DNA of 64,000 nt. It comes from Pseudomonas fluorescens. Lineage in GTDB: Bacteria; Pseudomonadota; Gammaproteobacteria; Pseudomonadales; Pseudomonadaceae. Each line of letters starts with the position of its first letter. Position 1 is the stretch's first letter. A model generated the notes under the pieces. The model saw only the letters and a list, made by a program, of their open reading frames with translations, did no database searches and was not told the DNA's origin. The translations under genes were made by a program, and so were the position numbers. The stretch covers positions 1-64,000 of the forward strand of contig NZ_JAGGOG010000010.1 in the NCBI RefSeq assembly GCF_018614655.1, read 5' to 3'. Below are positions 17,107 to 25,824 of this stretch, in pieces.

Positions 17107-17436
17107 ATGAATACGCGACCGTCAACTTCGGTTGCGTCTACGTCCTTGGAAGGCTCCTTGAGTTGGCTCGGTCTAGACTGGGCAACAATTCAAGCTTTCG
17201 TTCGGAAAACGCAGTTGAAAATCGCGCAGGCAACAAGGAAGGCGGACTGGCGAAAGGTGAAGCGCCTTCAACGGTTGTTAATCCACTCGTTCCATAGTCG
17301 GTGTTTAGCCGTGCGGCGAGTAACTGAGAACCGAGGGCGCCGCACCCCAGGGATCGACGGTGAAACATGGGAGACGCCGCTAGCCAAACTTCGAGGGGTG
17401 AGACTTCTCTCGAGGAGGCGGGGTGTAGTGGTCTAA
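17107..17436 (+). pseudogene. ltrA: Group II intron maturase, N-terminal piece (frameshifted)
   Basis: 109 codons beginning MNTRPSTSVASTSLEGSLSW and including the RT-0/RT-1 region (KTQLKIAQATRKADWRKVKR, ENRGRRTPGIDGETW). The frame ends in RRRGVVV-stop where relatives continue with a PLRRVWIPK segment. The continuation is found in another frame from 17441, so a frameshift at about 17,420-17,440 separates the two parts. It is either a true lesion or a sequencing error; the rest of the enzyme looks intact. Confidence 0.82.
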
Positions 17437-17440
17437 ACCT

Positions 17441-18853
17441 TTGAGGCGGGTATGGATACCCAAACCTGGGAAACAGGAGAAACGTCCACTCGGAATTCCG
17501 ACGATGTTGGACAGGGCTATGCAAGCGCTTCATCTAATGGCAGTTGAACCCGTTGTAGAGAGCCAGAGCGATCCTCGCAGCTACGGCTTTCGACCAGATC
17601 GCTCGACGGCCGATGCGATGGTAGAGCTGTTTCATTTGCTGGCCCCTCAAGTGGCCCCTACCTGGATTTTGGAAGGGGACATCAAAGGTTTCTTCGACAA
17701 CATCAGTCATGATTGGCTATGTCAAAATATCCCTATGGATAAGACGATATTGCGAAAATGGCTGAAAACCGGGGTTGTTGACCAAGCGCATTTCGTTGCT
17801 ACGGACGCAGGTGCGCCACAAGGCGGTATCATTTCTCCCTGCCTCGCAAACGCCACCTTGAATGGTTTAGAGCTTTTACTGAAAGACCACTTGAAAAAGC
17901 GCTTTGGCGCCTTGGTAGCTAAGAAAACCAAGGTTCAGGTAGTGCGTTACGTAGATGACTTTGTGGTAATGGCAAATTCGAAAGAGTTGCTTGAAAACGA
18001 GGTCAGGCCTTGGATTGAGCAATTCCTGTTTGCACGTGGGGTTGCGCTATCACAGGATAAAACGCGCATCGTACATATCCATCAAGGGTTTGATTTTCTT
18101 GGGTGGAATTTTAGGAAGTACGTCCCGAAGTCGCCGAAAAGAAAAGCAAAGCTGATGATCAAGCCTTCGAAGAAAAATGTTTCAGCGTTCTACCGGAAGG
18201 TGCGAGATATCATTAAAAATAGCGGAGCACTTACCCAAGGCGCACTGATGGGGCGGCTTAACCCTGTACTGCGAGGATGGGCACAATACCATTCCCCGGT
18301 TGTAGCGAAAGCCACCTTTAGTAAGCTGGATAATCTAATATTCTGGCGTGTTTTTAGGTGGGCAAAGCGACGACATCCGAGGAAGTCTGTTGGCTGGATT
18401 AAGCGAAGATATTACTGCTCCGAAATTCATCGGGCATTTGTGCAACCATTAAAGGGGCCCGACGGGGTGGTAAGGTTTCGTCAGCTATACATGCTGGCGG
18501 AAACCGCAATCGTTCGTCACAAGCGTTTACCGCTTGCGTATCAACCGTACGATGCAGAACAGGAGTTCAAGTGGGAGGCATTAAGGGTTCAGCGGATGCT
18601 GCACAAGCTTCGGTATCGACGGCAGGTACACAGTCTTTTCAGGCGGCAACAGGGCCGATGTGCCTTATGCGGTTATGCCATCAGTAGGGATACCGGCTGG
18701 CATGACCACCATGTTGTCAGGCGGGTAGAGGGCGGCTCTGATAAATTAGAAAACCGCGTATTGCTTCATCCCGACTGTCACTCGCAGTGCCATGAATTGG
18801 GATCCAACGAGCCACTTCAGTATAGCGGTTTGCAAAAACCACCTTCCGCGTAA
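17441..18853 (+). CDS. ltrA: Group II intron reverse transcriptase/maturase with HNH endonuclease, main part
   Basis: 470 codons covering the RT fingers and palm (RRVWIPKPGKQEKRPLGIPT, YGFRPDRSTADAM, DIKGFFDNISHDWL, QGGIISPCLANATL, the catalytic YVDDF). The maturase X domain follows (about 235-340, including GRLNPVLRGWAQYH). The C-terminal HNH endonuclease domain has paired CxxC motifs (CALCGYAI, then DHHVVRRVEGGSDKLENRV and HPDCHSQCH). It would assist splicing and retrohoming. The TTG at 17441 is not a natural start: translation should enter from the frame at 17107, so the enzyme as given lacks its N-terminus. Confidence 0.88.
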   Translation: MRRVWIPKPGKQEKRPLGIPTMLDRAMQALHLMAVEPVVESQSDPRSYGFRPDRSTADAMVELFHLLAPQVAPTWILEGDIKGFFDNISHDWLCQNIPMDKTILRKWLKTGVVDQAHFVATDAGAPQGGIISPCLANATLNGLELLLKDHLKKRFGALVAKKTKVQVVRYVDDFVVMANSKELLENEVRPWIEQFLFARGVALSQDKTRIVHIHQGFDFLGWNFRKYVPKSPKRKAKLMIKPSKKNVSAFYRKVRDIIKNSGALTQGALMGRLNPVLRGWAQYHSPVVAKATFSKLDNLIFWRVFRWAKRRHPRKSVGWIKRRYYCSEIHRAFVQPLKGPDGVVRFRQLYMLAETAIVRHKRLPLAYQPYDAEQEFKWEALRVQRMLHKLRYRRQVHSLFRRQQGRCALCGYAISRDTGWHDHHVVRRVEGGSDKLENRVLLHPDCHSQCHELGSNEPLQYSGLQKPPSA

Positions 18854-18885
18854 CCGGCCAGTGATGAACTGGCTTTCGTAAGCTT

Positions 18886-18919
18886 GAGCCGTATGCGGGG
18901 AAACTCGCACGTACGGTTC
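18886..18919 (+). ncRNA. Group II intron domain V
   Basis: A 34-nt hairpin with the conserved AGC triad at its base, a two-base bulge and a GAAA-type tetraloop. It is the catalytic centre of the ribozyme. Its intact sequence suggests that the RNA could still splice if a maturase is supplied. Confidence 0.93.
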
Positions 18920-20536
18920 TGAGGGGGCCCCGGATCAGTAATGATCTGTGGCTACCCGACATTTCTCTGCCCGATGACCTTCCTGATGATCCTGTTTTGC
19001 TCAAGCAACTGCTGCTTGAGGCACTCAGTCGCCAAGAGGAATCGACCCAGGCTTATCAGACCCACATCGTCGACCTGAAAGAACAGATCAAGCTGTTGCG
19101 CGACCGTCTGTCCGGGCGTAAGTCCGAGCAAACCATCGAGCCCAACACGCCGCAACCTGCACTGTTCAATGAGCCTGAAAGCGAGCCGATGCCGGCAATC
19201 GGCGACGCTGATGAAGAAGTTGTTGCCGCGGCACCGCGCCGAGGCAAACGCAAGCCACTGTCGGCCGATCTGCCGCGTATCGAAGTCATCCACGAACTAC
19301 CCGAACACGAACTGACCTGTGCCTGCGGTTGCCGCAGGCATGTGATCGGCGAAGAAACCAGCGAGCAGCTGGATATCGTGCCGATGCAGATCCGTGTCAT
19401 CAAACATATCCGCAAGATCTACGGTTGCCGTGGTTGTGAACGTGCACCGGTCACCGCCGACAAACCGGCGCAATTGATCGAAAGGAGCATGGCCAGCCCG
19501 AGTATTCTTGCCATGCTGCTGACCACCAAGTACGTCGATGGCTTGCCGTTGCACCGGTTTGAAACGGTACTGAGTCGACATGGCATTGACAGACCCTGGC
19601 GCGCTGGATTATCCAGTGCAGCGAACACTTTCAGCCGCTGCTGAATTTGATGCGTGACCGGCTGCTGGAAAGTGCGGTGATCCACTGCGATGAAACTCGT
19701 GTTCAGGTCCTCAAGGAACCGGATCGAGACCCGACCAGCCAATCCTGGATGTGGGTACAAGCCAGCGGCCCACCCGATCGCAAAGTCGTGTTGTTTGACT
19801 ACACGTCCAGTCGTGCGCAGGAGGTGCCGTTACGGCTCCTGGAAAGTTATCGCGGTTATATCATGACCGATGATTACGCCGGCTATAACGCCTTGGCGTT
19901 GCAATCGGGTGTGGAGCGCCTGGCGTGCATGGCGCATGCGCGTCGCAAATTCGTGGACGCGCAGACGGTTCAGCCCAAGGGCAGACTGGGCGGGCCGATA
20001 TTGCACTGACGATGATCAACAAGCTGTACGGGATCGAGCGTGAACTTAAGGAAGCCGACGATGAACAGTGGTTTATCGCTCGCCAGGAAAAGAGCCTGCC
20101 GATCTTGGGGCAGCTGAAAGTCCGGCTGGATAAAACCCAATCCCAGGTGACGCCGCAAAGTGCACTAGGCAAGGCGGTGCATTATCTGGCGAATAAATGG
20201 AGCCGTCTGGAGCGTTATGTCGAAGCGGGTTATTTGCCCATCGACAACAACGCGACCGAAAGAGCGATCAAGTCGTTTGTCATCGGACGCAAGGCCTGGT
20301 TGTTCAGCGATACCGTCAACGGCGCCACTGCCAGCGCAAAGATCTACAGTCTGGTCCAGACCGCCAAGGTCAATGGCCAAGAGCCCTATACGTGGCTGCG
20401 CCACGTACTGGAGCGGTTGCCGCACGCCTCGTCGGTCGAAGAGTACGAAGCGTTACTGCCGTGGAACTGCTCGCCGCAGATGCCACGGTAGACCGTTGCC
20501 CCACCACTGGGTAGGTGGGGTTTATGGATCGCATAC

Positions 20537-21289
20537 TATGAAATCACGCCCATGCGTCAGTTCGCACGCCTGACGCTGAGCGCGCCAATCCCCGAAGACA
20601 CCACGATGATGAACGTCCGACACCTGCTGGAAAAGCACCAGTTGGCCCCAGCAATCCTCGCGGTCATCAACGGTTATTTGCAGGAAAAGGGCCTCTCGCT
20701 ACGCCAGGGCACCATCGTCGATGCCACCATTATTCATGCTCCCAGCTCGACCAAGAACCAAGACGGTAAGCGTGATCGCGAGATGCATCAGCCCAAAAAG
20801 GGCAGCCAGTTTTACTTTGGAGTGAAGGCGCATATTGGCGCCGATAGCGAGTCGGGCCTGGCGCATCATGTCCATGGCACCGCAGCCAATGTAGCCAATG
20901 TAGCCGATGTCACGCAGGTCGCCGAACTGTTGCGTGGCGAAAAAAAATGCGGCGTACGCAGACGCCGGCTACACCGGTGTCGAGAAACGCGAGGAGCATG
21001 AAAGTCGTAAGGTGAACTGGCAGATCACCGCCCGGCGCAGCATCTATTCCAAGCTGAGAAACGCAGCCTGATCGACCAGGCCAAGCGCAAAATCGAATAT
21101 CTCAAAGCGCAGACGCGGGCCAAGGTTGAGCAACCATTGTTTCGGGTGATCAAGCGGCAGTGTGGTTACGTTAAAGTACGGTTTCGCGGACTGATGAAAA
21201 ACACCGTTCAGTTGATGACGCTGTTCGCCCTGTCAAACCTGTGGATGGCTCGAAAACAGCTGATGGCTATGGGCGAATTGCACGCTTAA
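20537..21289 (+). pseudogene. IS5-family transposase, C-terminal two thirds with two frameshifts
   Basis: The reading starts directly at the IS66 right end with YEITPMRQFARLTL and continues IPEDTTMMNVRHLLEKHQLA, GLSLRQGTIVDATIIHAPSS (first catalytic Asp), FYFGVKAHIGADSESGLAHH. In an eight-A run near 20,945 the frame shifts and continues [20 protein letters not shown] second shift near 21,058 leads to [20 protein letters not shown], the Glu region [16 protein letters not shown] and the tail [13 protein letters not shown]. It lacks the N-terminal third because the IS66 element is inserted there. Beyond it, CATCCCTAG near 21,416 may be the old IS5 end. Confidence 0.88.
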
Positions 21290-21479
21290 CGTGGAGAACT
21301 GGGCGTAGAAGCCCGCCAAAACAGGCGGTATGGGGTGTTGCTCGGCAAAGACCGTAGAGCGCTGCGACTTTTTCAACTCGTCACTCAGAGATGACGAGTT
21401 GATCGGAGCATCCCTAGGAATCTTGGTCCGTATCGCTTGGGCTGTTTCACCGTGCGATACATAAGTATCGGATCATGCT

Positions 21480-22436
21480 TCATTTGTCGTTTAGAAAGTT
21501 AACTACCAACGGATTTACTAGCGCTGGACACTCTTCCATCAGCCAATGTCCACAGCCCTGTAACACATGACCTTGTACGTTGGTGGCATACTCGTTCATC
21601 TGGTCGATTTGGGTTTGACCGAGGCTGCCACGGCCATTACCAGCTACGGCCAGAAGTGGCATTGTCAACTTGCTTTTTTCCAATAGTTCTTTGTTCTGTT
21701 GCACGGATTGGGGGAGAGCACGGTAATATTCGAATGCTGCATGCAGAGTATGAGGTTTAGAGTACGACTTTGAATAAAGGTCGAGCAATTGCTCGGTGAA
21801 CGCTTCCGGCTTTTCAGCATGCTTCTTGATAAAGTGAGTGAAGAAGGTTTTCTCTTTTCCGGCGATCAACGTTTCTGGTAGCGCGCCGTCCGCTGAGAAG
21901 AAGCTGAAGTGCCAGGCCGTTGACTCACCTTGTGGGGTGAATGCTGGAAAACCATATATCTTGTCGTCCGGGATCACCGCTTCTAAATATACCAGCTTGG
22001 CAATGTCCTGTTGATGCTGTACCACCATGGGGTAGGTGGCCCAGATACCGATGTCGTGTGCAACGAGATTGAATGGTGCGTCCGGGCTGAAGCGTTTGGC
22101 GAAGGCGTAGAGGTAAGGAGATACTTCTTGGCCGGTATACGAAGTCTTGAGTGGCTCGGACAGACCAAGGCCGGGTAGATCCACGGCGATGACGCGATGT
22201 GTTTTGGCAAGTTCCGGCATCATTTGATGCCACTCGTACCATGACTGACCGAAGCCGTGCACCATCAACACCAGTGGCCCGCTACCACCTGCAACATAAT
22301 GTAGCTTTATACCGTTGACTTCTTCGAAGCCACTTTTGAATCCTGTCGGAATTGGGAAGTCCTCAGTGGCGAAAACTGTGAAGGACCACATGATGCCACA
22401 TGTTGCGACTGCAGCTTTCTTTATCCAGTTGTTCAT
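21480..22436 (-). CDS. cif: Cif-like secreted epoxide hydrolase
   Basis: 318 aa. An N-terminal signal peptide (about 1-24, cleaved after VFA) directs export. The alpha/beta-hydrolase fold carries the P. aeruginosa Cif active site almost residue for residue: nucleophile Asp128 in VAHDIGIW, charge-relay Glu152 in YLEAVIPD, ring-opening His176 in WHFSFF, Tyr237/238 in FEYYRAL, base His297 in GCGHWL, and the disulfide pair Cys295/Cys303. Cif opens epoxides of host fatty acids and triggers CFTR loss in airway cells. Here the TetR repressor cifR and MFS gene of the P. aeruginosa operon are absent, and an SDR gene lies upstream instead. Its place on an IS-rich island points to transfer. Confidence 0.92.
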   Translation of the reverse strand: MNNWIKKAAVATCGIMWSFTVFATEDFPIPTGFKSGFEEVNGIKLHYVAGGSGPLVLMVHGFGQSWYEWHQMMPELAKTHRVIAVDLPGLGLSEPLKTSYTGQEVSPYLYAFAKRFSPDAPFNLVAHDIGIWATYPMVVQHQQDIAKLVYLEAVIPDDKIYGFPAFTPQGESTAWHFSFFSADGALPETLIAGKEKTFFTHFIKKHAEKPEAFTEQLLDLYSKSYSKPHTLHAAFEYYRALPQSVQQNKELLEKSKLTMPLLAVAGNGRGSLGQTQIDQMNEYATNVQGHVLQGCGHWLMEECPALVNPLVVNFLNDK

Positions 22437-22532
22437 GCGTAGTTTCCTTTAGTGGGCGGGGAGATATAAAACAACCCCATCTCTGCGTTTGGTTGTTGAT
22501 ATGGGGGGGGCTTTTTTCTGCTTGCTGCTCCG

Positions 22533-23282
22533 TTATGCTGAAAAGCCACCATCAATGCTTAAACTTGCACCGGTGATATACCCCGCTTCAGGTCCGGCAA
22601 GGTAGGCAACAAAGCTTGCAATTTCTTCATCTTTGCCATAACGGCCTAGCGCCATTAAGGCTTTCAACTGGCTGGCGGATTCACCATCGGCAGGGTTCAT
22701 CTCGGTATCGACAGGGCCCGGCTGAACATTATTAACCGTAATGCGGCGGGGGCCGAGGTCGCGCGCCATGCCTTTGGTCAACCCTACGAGCGCCGATTTG
22801 CTCATGGCATATATGCTGCCACCAGCAATTGGGATCCGGTCTGCGTTGATACTGCCGATATTGATGATGCGCCCCCCATCGTTCATATGACGTGCGGCCT
22901 CCTGGCTGGCAACAAATACGCTGCGTACGTTAACCGCCAGTGTGCGGTCAAGATCGGCCGGCGTGAGTGCCTCAAGGGAGCCCCACGCAAGAACGCCAGC
23001 GTTGTTTACCAGAATATCCAGTGCGCCAAAATGTTCTACGGCCTGACGTACTGCTTTTTGCAATTCGGCTGAATCAGCGCTGTCGGCTCGAATAGCAATT
23101 GCTTTACCACCAATCGCGGTAATTTCGGCGACTATTTTTTCAGCTTTTTCCTTAGAAGAAAAATAGGTGAATGCAACAGCGGCACCTTCACGAGCCAGGC
23201 GCCTGACAATAGCTGCGCCGATGCCGCGCGAACCGCCCTGTACAAATGCAGCTTTTTCTTGAAGAGAATTCGTGCCTTTCAT
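22533..23282 (-). CDS. SDR-family oxidoreductase (BdcA/FabG-like)
   Basis: 249 aa, the classical short-chain dehydrogenase length. It has the GGSRGIG dinucleotide-binding motif (normally NADP-type, with the R/S context following), NNAG at about 93, catalytic Ser in IINIGSIN, the YAMSK Tyr/Lys pair and the PGPVDTEMNPADG segment. The wording around GSINADRIPIAGG and DTEMNPADG is close to the E. coli BdcA subgroup, which binds cyclic di-GMP in biofilm dispersal, but an ordinary carbonyl reductase is equally possible. It precedes cif by 96 bp on the same strand and may be cotranscribed. Confidence 0.88.
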   Translation of the reverse strand: MKGTNSLQEKAAFVQGGSRGIGAAIVRRLAREGAAVAFTYFSSKEKAEKIVAEITAIGGKAIAIRADSADSAELQKAVRQAVEHFGALDILVNNAGVLAWGSLEALTPADLDRTLAVNVRSVFVASQEAARHMNDGGRIINIGSINADRIPIAGGSIYAMSKSALVGLTKGMARDLGPRRITVNNVQPGPVDTEMNPADGESASQLKALMALGRYGKDEEIASFVAYLAGPEAGYITGASLSIDGGFSA

Positions 23283-23442
23283 TTATTTTTCACTTTTTTG
23301 TAGAGCTAGCATAAGGTGGCTTTATGCGTCGCTATGACTAAAAAATATGCGCACTTAATGACTTTCTAAAACGCATTTCCAAATTATTTGAATGAGTCTG
23401 TTTGATTCACAGGGTTTGGTTAAGTCTCTATAATTCAATTCT

Positions 23443-24385
23443 CCACATTTTAGTGCGCAAGAAGTAGCGTATTAAGGTAAAAGGCCGCTGTTCGGCTGAA
23501 TCGCAAATCTGTGGCGCGTAATGGACCGCCTGCAGCCTTCGAAAAAAAACGTAGGCCAAGATCTTCGGCCGCTAGCAGCGCGCGATATCCAAGATTGCTA
23601 TTGCCGTACCGATGAGGGGGGCTAGGAATGCTTTCCTATCTTCGAAACGACCATCGCTGTGTTAAGTCGCCCTGCCTGATGGGGGGCGGCAATAGAATAC
23701 CTCTCAGATCACCACCTCGACATGGCGCAGATGGTAAGCGACGCAGCCGTTATTGAGGAACTCCCGGTCAGCCTTGATTTGTTATCAAATCGAATGCAAT
23801 TGAGTGGGCAGTGCGACTACTAAACGCCTGATCAATAGCAATGCAATTAGGTGGTCAAGTGAGGTGCAATCGTCGCATGCGGGCGGGCGGGTTTATATAT
23901 GCGCTCTCGGTTTTTGAGACAATTCTTAATCGAGATCTGAGCAAGACCAGCTTTGCTGGTAGGTGCATGTTTGAGGCTGGTCTCGGTTGTGCCAGTTTTC
24001 TGGGATTCTTTAAAACGCTGCGCTCGGAAGTGCTGGTTAGTCTAGCGAAATAGAGTAAGTTAATATTTTGTTGCGGGAATTTATTCGTTTGCACCAGGCT
24101 TCTGCGAGAAGTCACATGTACATCCCGTGACAATCAAGGAGCAAGGATGATTGTTAAATCTCCAAGCAGTTTAACTACCGTCTTCTCTGGACTCCAGGTC
24201 GACGTCCAGCATCTGCCGACGGTCATGGCGCAGGGCGCGGAGGCGCTGCTTCGCTTGTTGCCGATTGCCTTATGCGGCAGCAGCCATAGCCGGATTCTTG
24301 GCCGTTTTCTGCTTACGGTTTATGACGGCGACGCTTTTTTCTTTGAACCGCGAACGTTACGTGCATTGGATACCGCCTTGATCGA
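23443..24385. repeat. Long direct repeat, copy 2 (uninterrupted)
   Basis: About 943 bp in the same orientation as the interrupted copy at 10724-11388 plus 13062-13332. The first 680 bp are probably non-coding apart from a conserved 70-codon frame (23841-24053) of doubtful status. The remainder is the 5' part of the small gene at 24147. The copies differ by scattered substitutions and short indels, so the duplication is not recent. Confidence 0.8.
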
Positions 24386-24506
24386 AGATTGCTTAAAGGT
24401 GCTGATGATGGATTATGCGTCAGAACTGAGAGTGCACGAGCACGTGCCCGATGGTGGTCGGATTTGGCAGGAGCTCGAAGAAAAATGGCGAGCAGAGACA
24501 CCCTAG
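24147..24506 (+). CDS. DUF7673-like small protein
   Basis: 119 aa with a strong AAGGAG ribosome-binding site 7 bp before the ATG. It reads as a compact helical protein: GAEALLRLLPIALCGSSHSR, FLLTVYDGDAFFFEPRTLRA, then LIEDCLKVLMMDYASELRVH and the C-terminal HVPDGGRIWQELEEKW. Similar proteins are common on Pseudomonas plasmids and integrative elements, but no activity is known. This is the complete version of the truncated copy at 13094. The DUF number is given from memory of the family pattern. Confidence 0.8.
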   Translation: MIVKSPSSLTTVFSGLQVDVQHLPTVMAQGAEALLRLLPIALCGSSHSRILGRFLLTVYDGDAFFFEPRTLRALDTALIEDCLKVLMMDYASELRVHEHVPDGGRIWQELEEKWRAETP

Positions 24507-25007
24507 ACGTTGAGGGCATGCACGTAGAAGGAACGCCCATCATCAGGTCGTCCGCGCAAAGACTGCCACTGGCTGCTGATACTCATGGTGAGAAGGGGCT
24601 GTTGCCCGTATGCATTGTGCTGAACTGCTTCATTGTCGCGACGAGCCGACCGTTGTATGGGGGGGGCTGAGCAGCAGATGCCAGGAGAGAGCAACCAGGT
24701 GGGCACGTAATGTCCGCCATGCCGCGCGTGTCGAAGTTGTACCGGCGTATGGAGAGGGGGCGGTCGGTGCGCCTTGGCCTGATCCGAGACCCGTAAGCTC
24801 AGAGAAGAGTGCCTACCCAGCCTATTTGACGCATCATGATGCTGGGGGATCGCCTGTCACTAGATCACCATAGCGCGCAGTGGAAAATTGTACCTGCCAT
24901 GCTCTGCTGGCCAGTCCATAATCTCGTCCATTGAAGCGGGGCTAACTCGAAAAAAGCTAGTATTATCAAATGGGTAGATGCTTTATTGGTGTCTCAACCT
25001 CAGATTC
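24507..25007. other. Gene-poor stretch
   Basis: About 500 bp with several short open frames on both strands, none with a recognisable motif, convincing ribosome-binding site or compositional support. It probably consists of decayed mobile-element sequence. I see no gene here. Confidence 0.45.
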
Positions 25008-25425
25008 TTAATATTCTGGAATTGCTGGGCAGCGCACACGTGGGCCTGCCGTTAAAGCCTTTAGCAATCCAGTGGGACCGATAATTTTCATGACCCGTTC
25101 CAGGTTATAGGCGAGCATGTTCAAGCTCATCTCGGCACTTGCCCCTGCAAGCTTTCGTGTCAGGAAGTGCGTCGCACCCATCCATTGCTTGTGCGTCCCG
25201 AGGGGATGCTCAACCGTTCGTTTTCGGACTCGCATCATCTCCGGTGCGCGTTGCTCAACCGGCTCTGCATTTCTTCAAGTATTGCTTCATGCTCCCAGCG
25301 TCGGACTCGTCGCTCTGTGCTTGGTGTACATTGCGATTTCAGTGAGCAACGTTGGCATTTCGAACTCCAGTGTTGGCGCTGATGCGGAATTGCCCGCCTG
25401 CTGGGACAAGACTGCCCCAACATAG
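25008..25425 (-). pseudogene. IS1182-family transposase remnant
   Basis: On the minus strand two frames together give the C-terminal part of an IS1182 transposase: CQRCSLKSQCTPSTERRVRR, then WEHEAILEEMQSRL in one frame, and after a shift near 25,238 MRVRKRTVEHPLGTHKQWMG, ATHFLTRKLAGASAEMSLNM, LAYNLERVMKIIG. The cysteine cluster and the RRTVEHPxGTxKxWMG block are family hallmarks. The N-terminal two thirds, with most of the catalytic core, are missing. Confidence 0.85.
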
Positions 25426-25824
25426 ATAGGTAGATACCCAGCAGAGATCCGTAGCCTTGAAGCCTGCTTGGGTCAGCGGTTTTTCGGCCGCTGGGTCAAT
25501 TCGGTGTCGGCGTGAACACCCTTCTCCCCAAAACAACTCACCGTTCGGCGCAAGGTGCCCACGACTTCATATCGGCTGGGTCCGTGTAGTAAAGGAGAAG
25601 GGCATTGTCCAAGGAGGCGCAGCGAGAGCGGGCCACAAAGTGGGGGGGGCTGGATGGGGGACTTGGAGTGGTAAAAAATAAAGCTTCGAATAATCAGGGC
25701 TTTGTCGTACAAAGGTGGCGGAGGCGATGTCATCGATGGAAGGCGCCTGATGGGTGGCTCCCCAAGTGGATGCCAGAAATGTATCTGTTCAAGAGAGTAT
25801 TTTTCGCAGCTTCACTGGAGGCTA
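25426..25824. other. Gene-poor stretch next to the integrase
   Basis: About 400 bp between the IS1182 remnant and the integrase stop codon. Short frames exist on both strands without recognised motifs. No gene is called. Confidence 0.45.

Larger units (their letters stand above)
16378..18960 (+). ncRNA. Group II intron (ribozyme plus maturase gene)
   Basis: The 5' end GTGCGACACG matches the group II consensus GUGYG. Near the 3' end, 18886-18919 is a textbook domain V (GAGCCGTATG ... CGTACGGTTC, with the AGC triad and a GAAA loop). It is followed by a domain VI stem and the end CTACCCGAC at 18960. The exon junctions are defined to the base because removing 16378-18960 restores the tnpC reading frame. 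The length is 2583 bp. The region 16378-17106 holds domains I-III; the maturase lies in domain IV. Confidence 0.93.
16375..20491 (+). pseudogene. tnpC: IS66 transposase TnpC, split by a group II intron and two frameshifts
   Basis: The ATG at 16375-16377 is followed at once by the intron. Joining it to 18961 restores ATG-ATT-TCT-CTG, encoding MISLPDDLPDDPVLLKQLLL, the normal start of this TnpC type. The exon then reads through the coiled coil and the zinc region (CACGCRR, CRGCE). Two further lesions follow: a small deletion near 19,590 between RHGIDRP and the expected QTLARW, and a one-base loss near 19,988 after AQTVQPKG. The three frames together contain HCDETR, DDYAGYN and the [19 protein letters not shown] catalytic blocks. 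Even after splicing, the protein would be truncated. Confidence 0.9.
15911..20536 (+). mobile_element. Second IS66-family element, carrying a group II intron
   Basis: The left end GTAACCGCTCCATGAACTAC at 15911 pairs with the right end, which on the minus strand reads GTATGCGATCCATAAACCCC from 20536. They agree at most positions and have the IS66 GTAnnCG start. Removing the intron leaves about 2.04 kb with tnpB and tnpC; no tnpA is present, as in the shorter IS66 members. The flanking octamers differ (AAACGATC on the left, TATGAAAT on the right), so one flank has been rearranged after insertion. On the right the element splits an IS5 transposase gene. Confidence 0.85.

Noticed and set aside
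2622..21289. The two IS5 fragments (2622-2881 minus, 20537-21289 plus) as halves of one gene separated by an inversion.
   Set aside because: They meet at the same protein position (EALY) and their outer ends both contain CTAGGGA, but the codons at the junction disagree (GAC-ACG-CAG versus GAA-ATC-ACG). The octamer TATGAAAT expected from the IS66 insertion is also absent from the first fragment. Two different IS5 copies are more likely.
25473..25733. A minus-strand ORF as an upstream part of the IS1182 remnant.
   Set aside because: Its translation shows no IS1182 block that I can identify, and its composition is that of a random frame.
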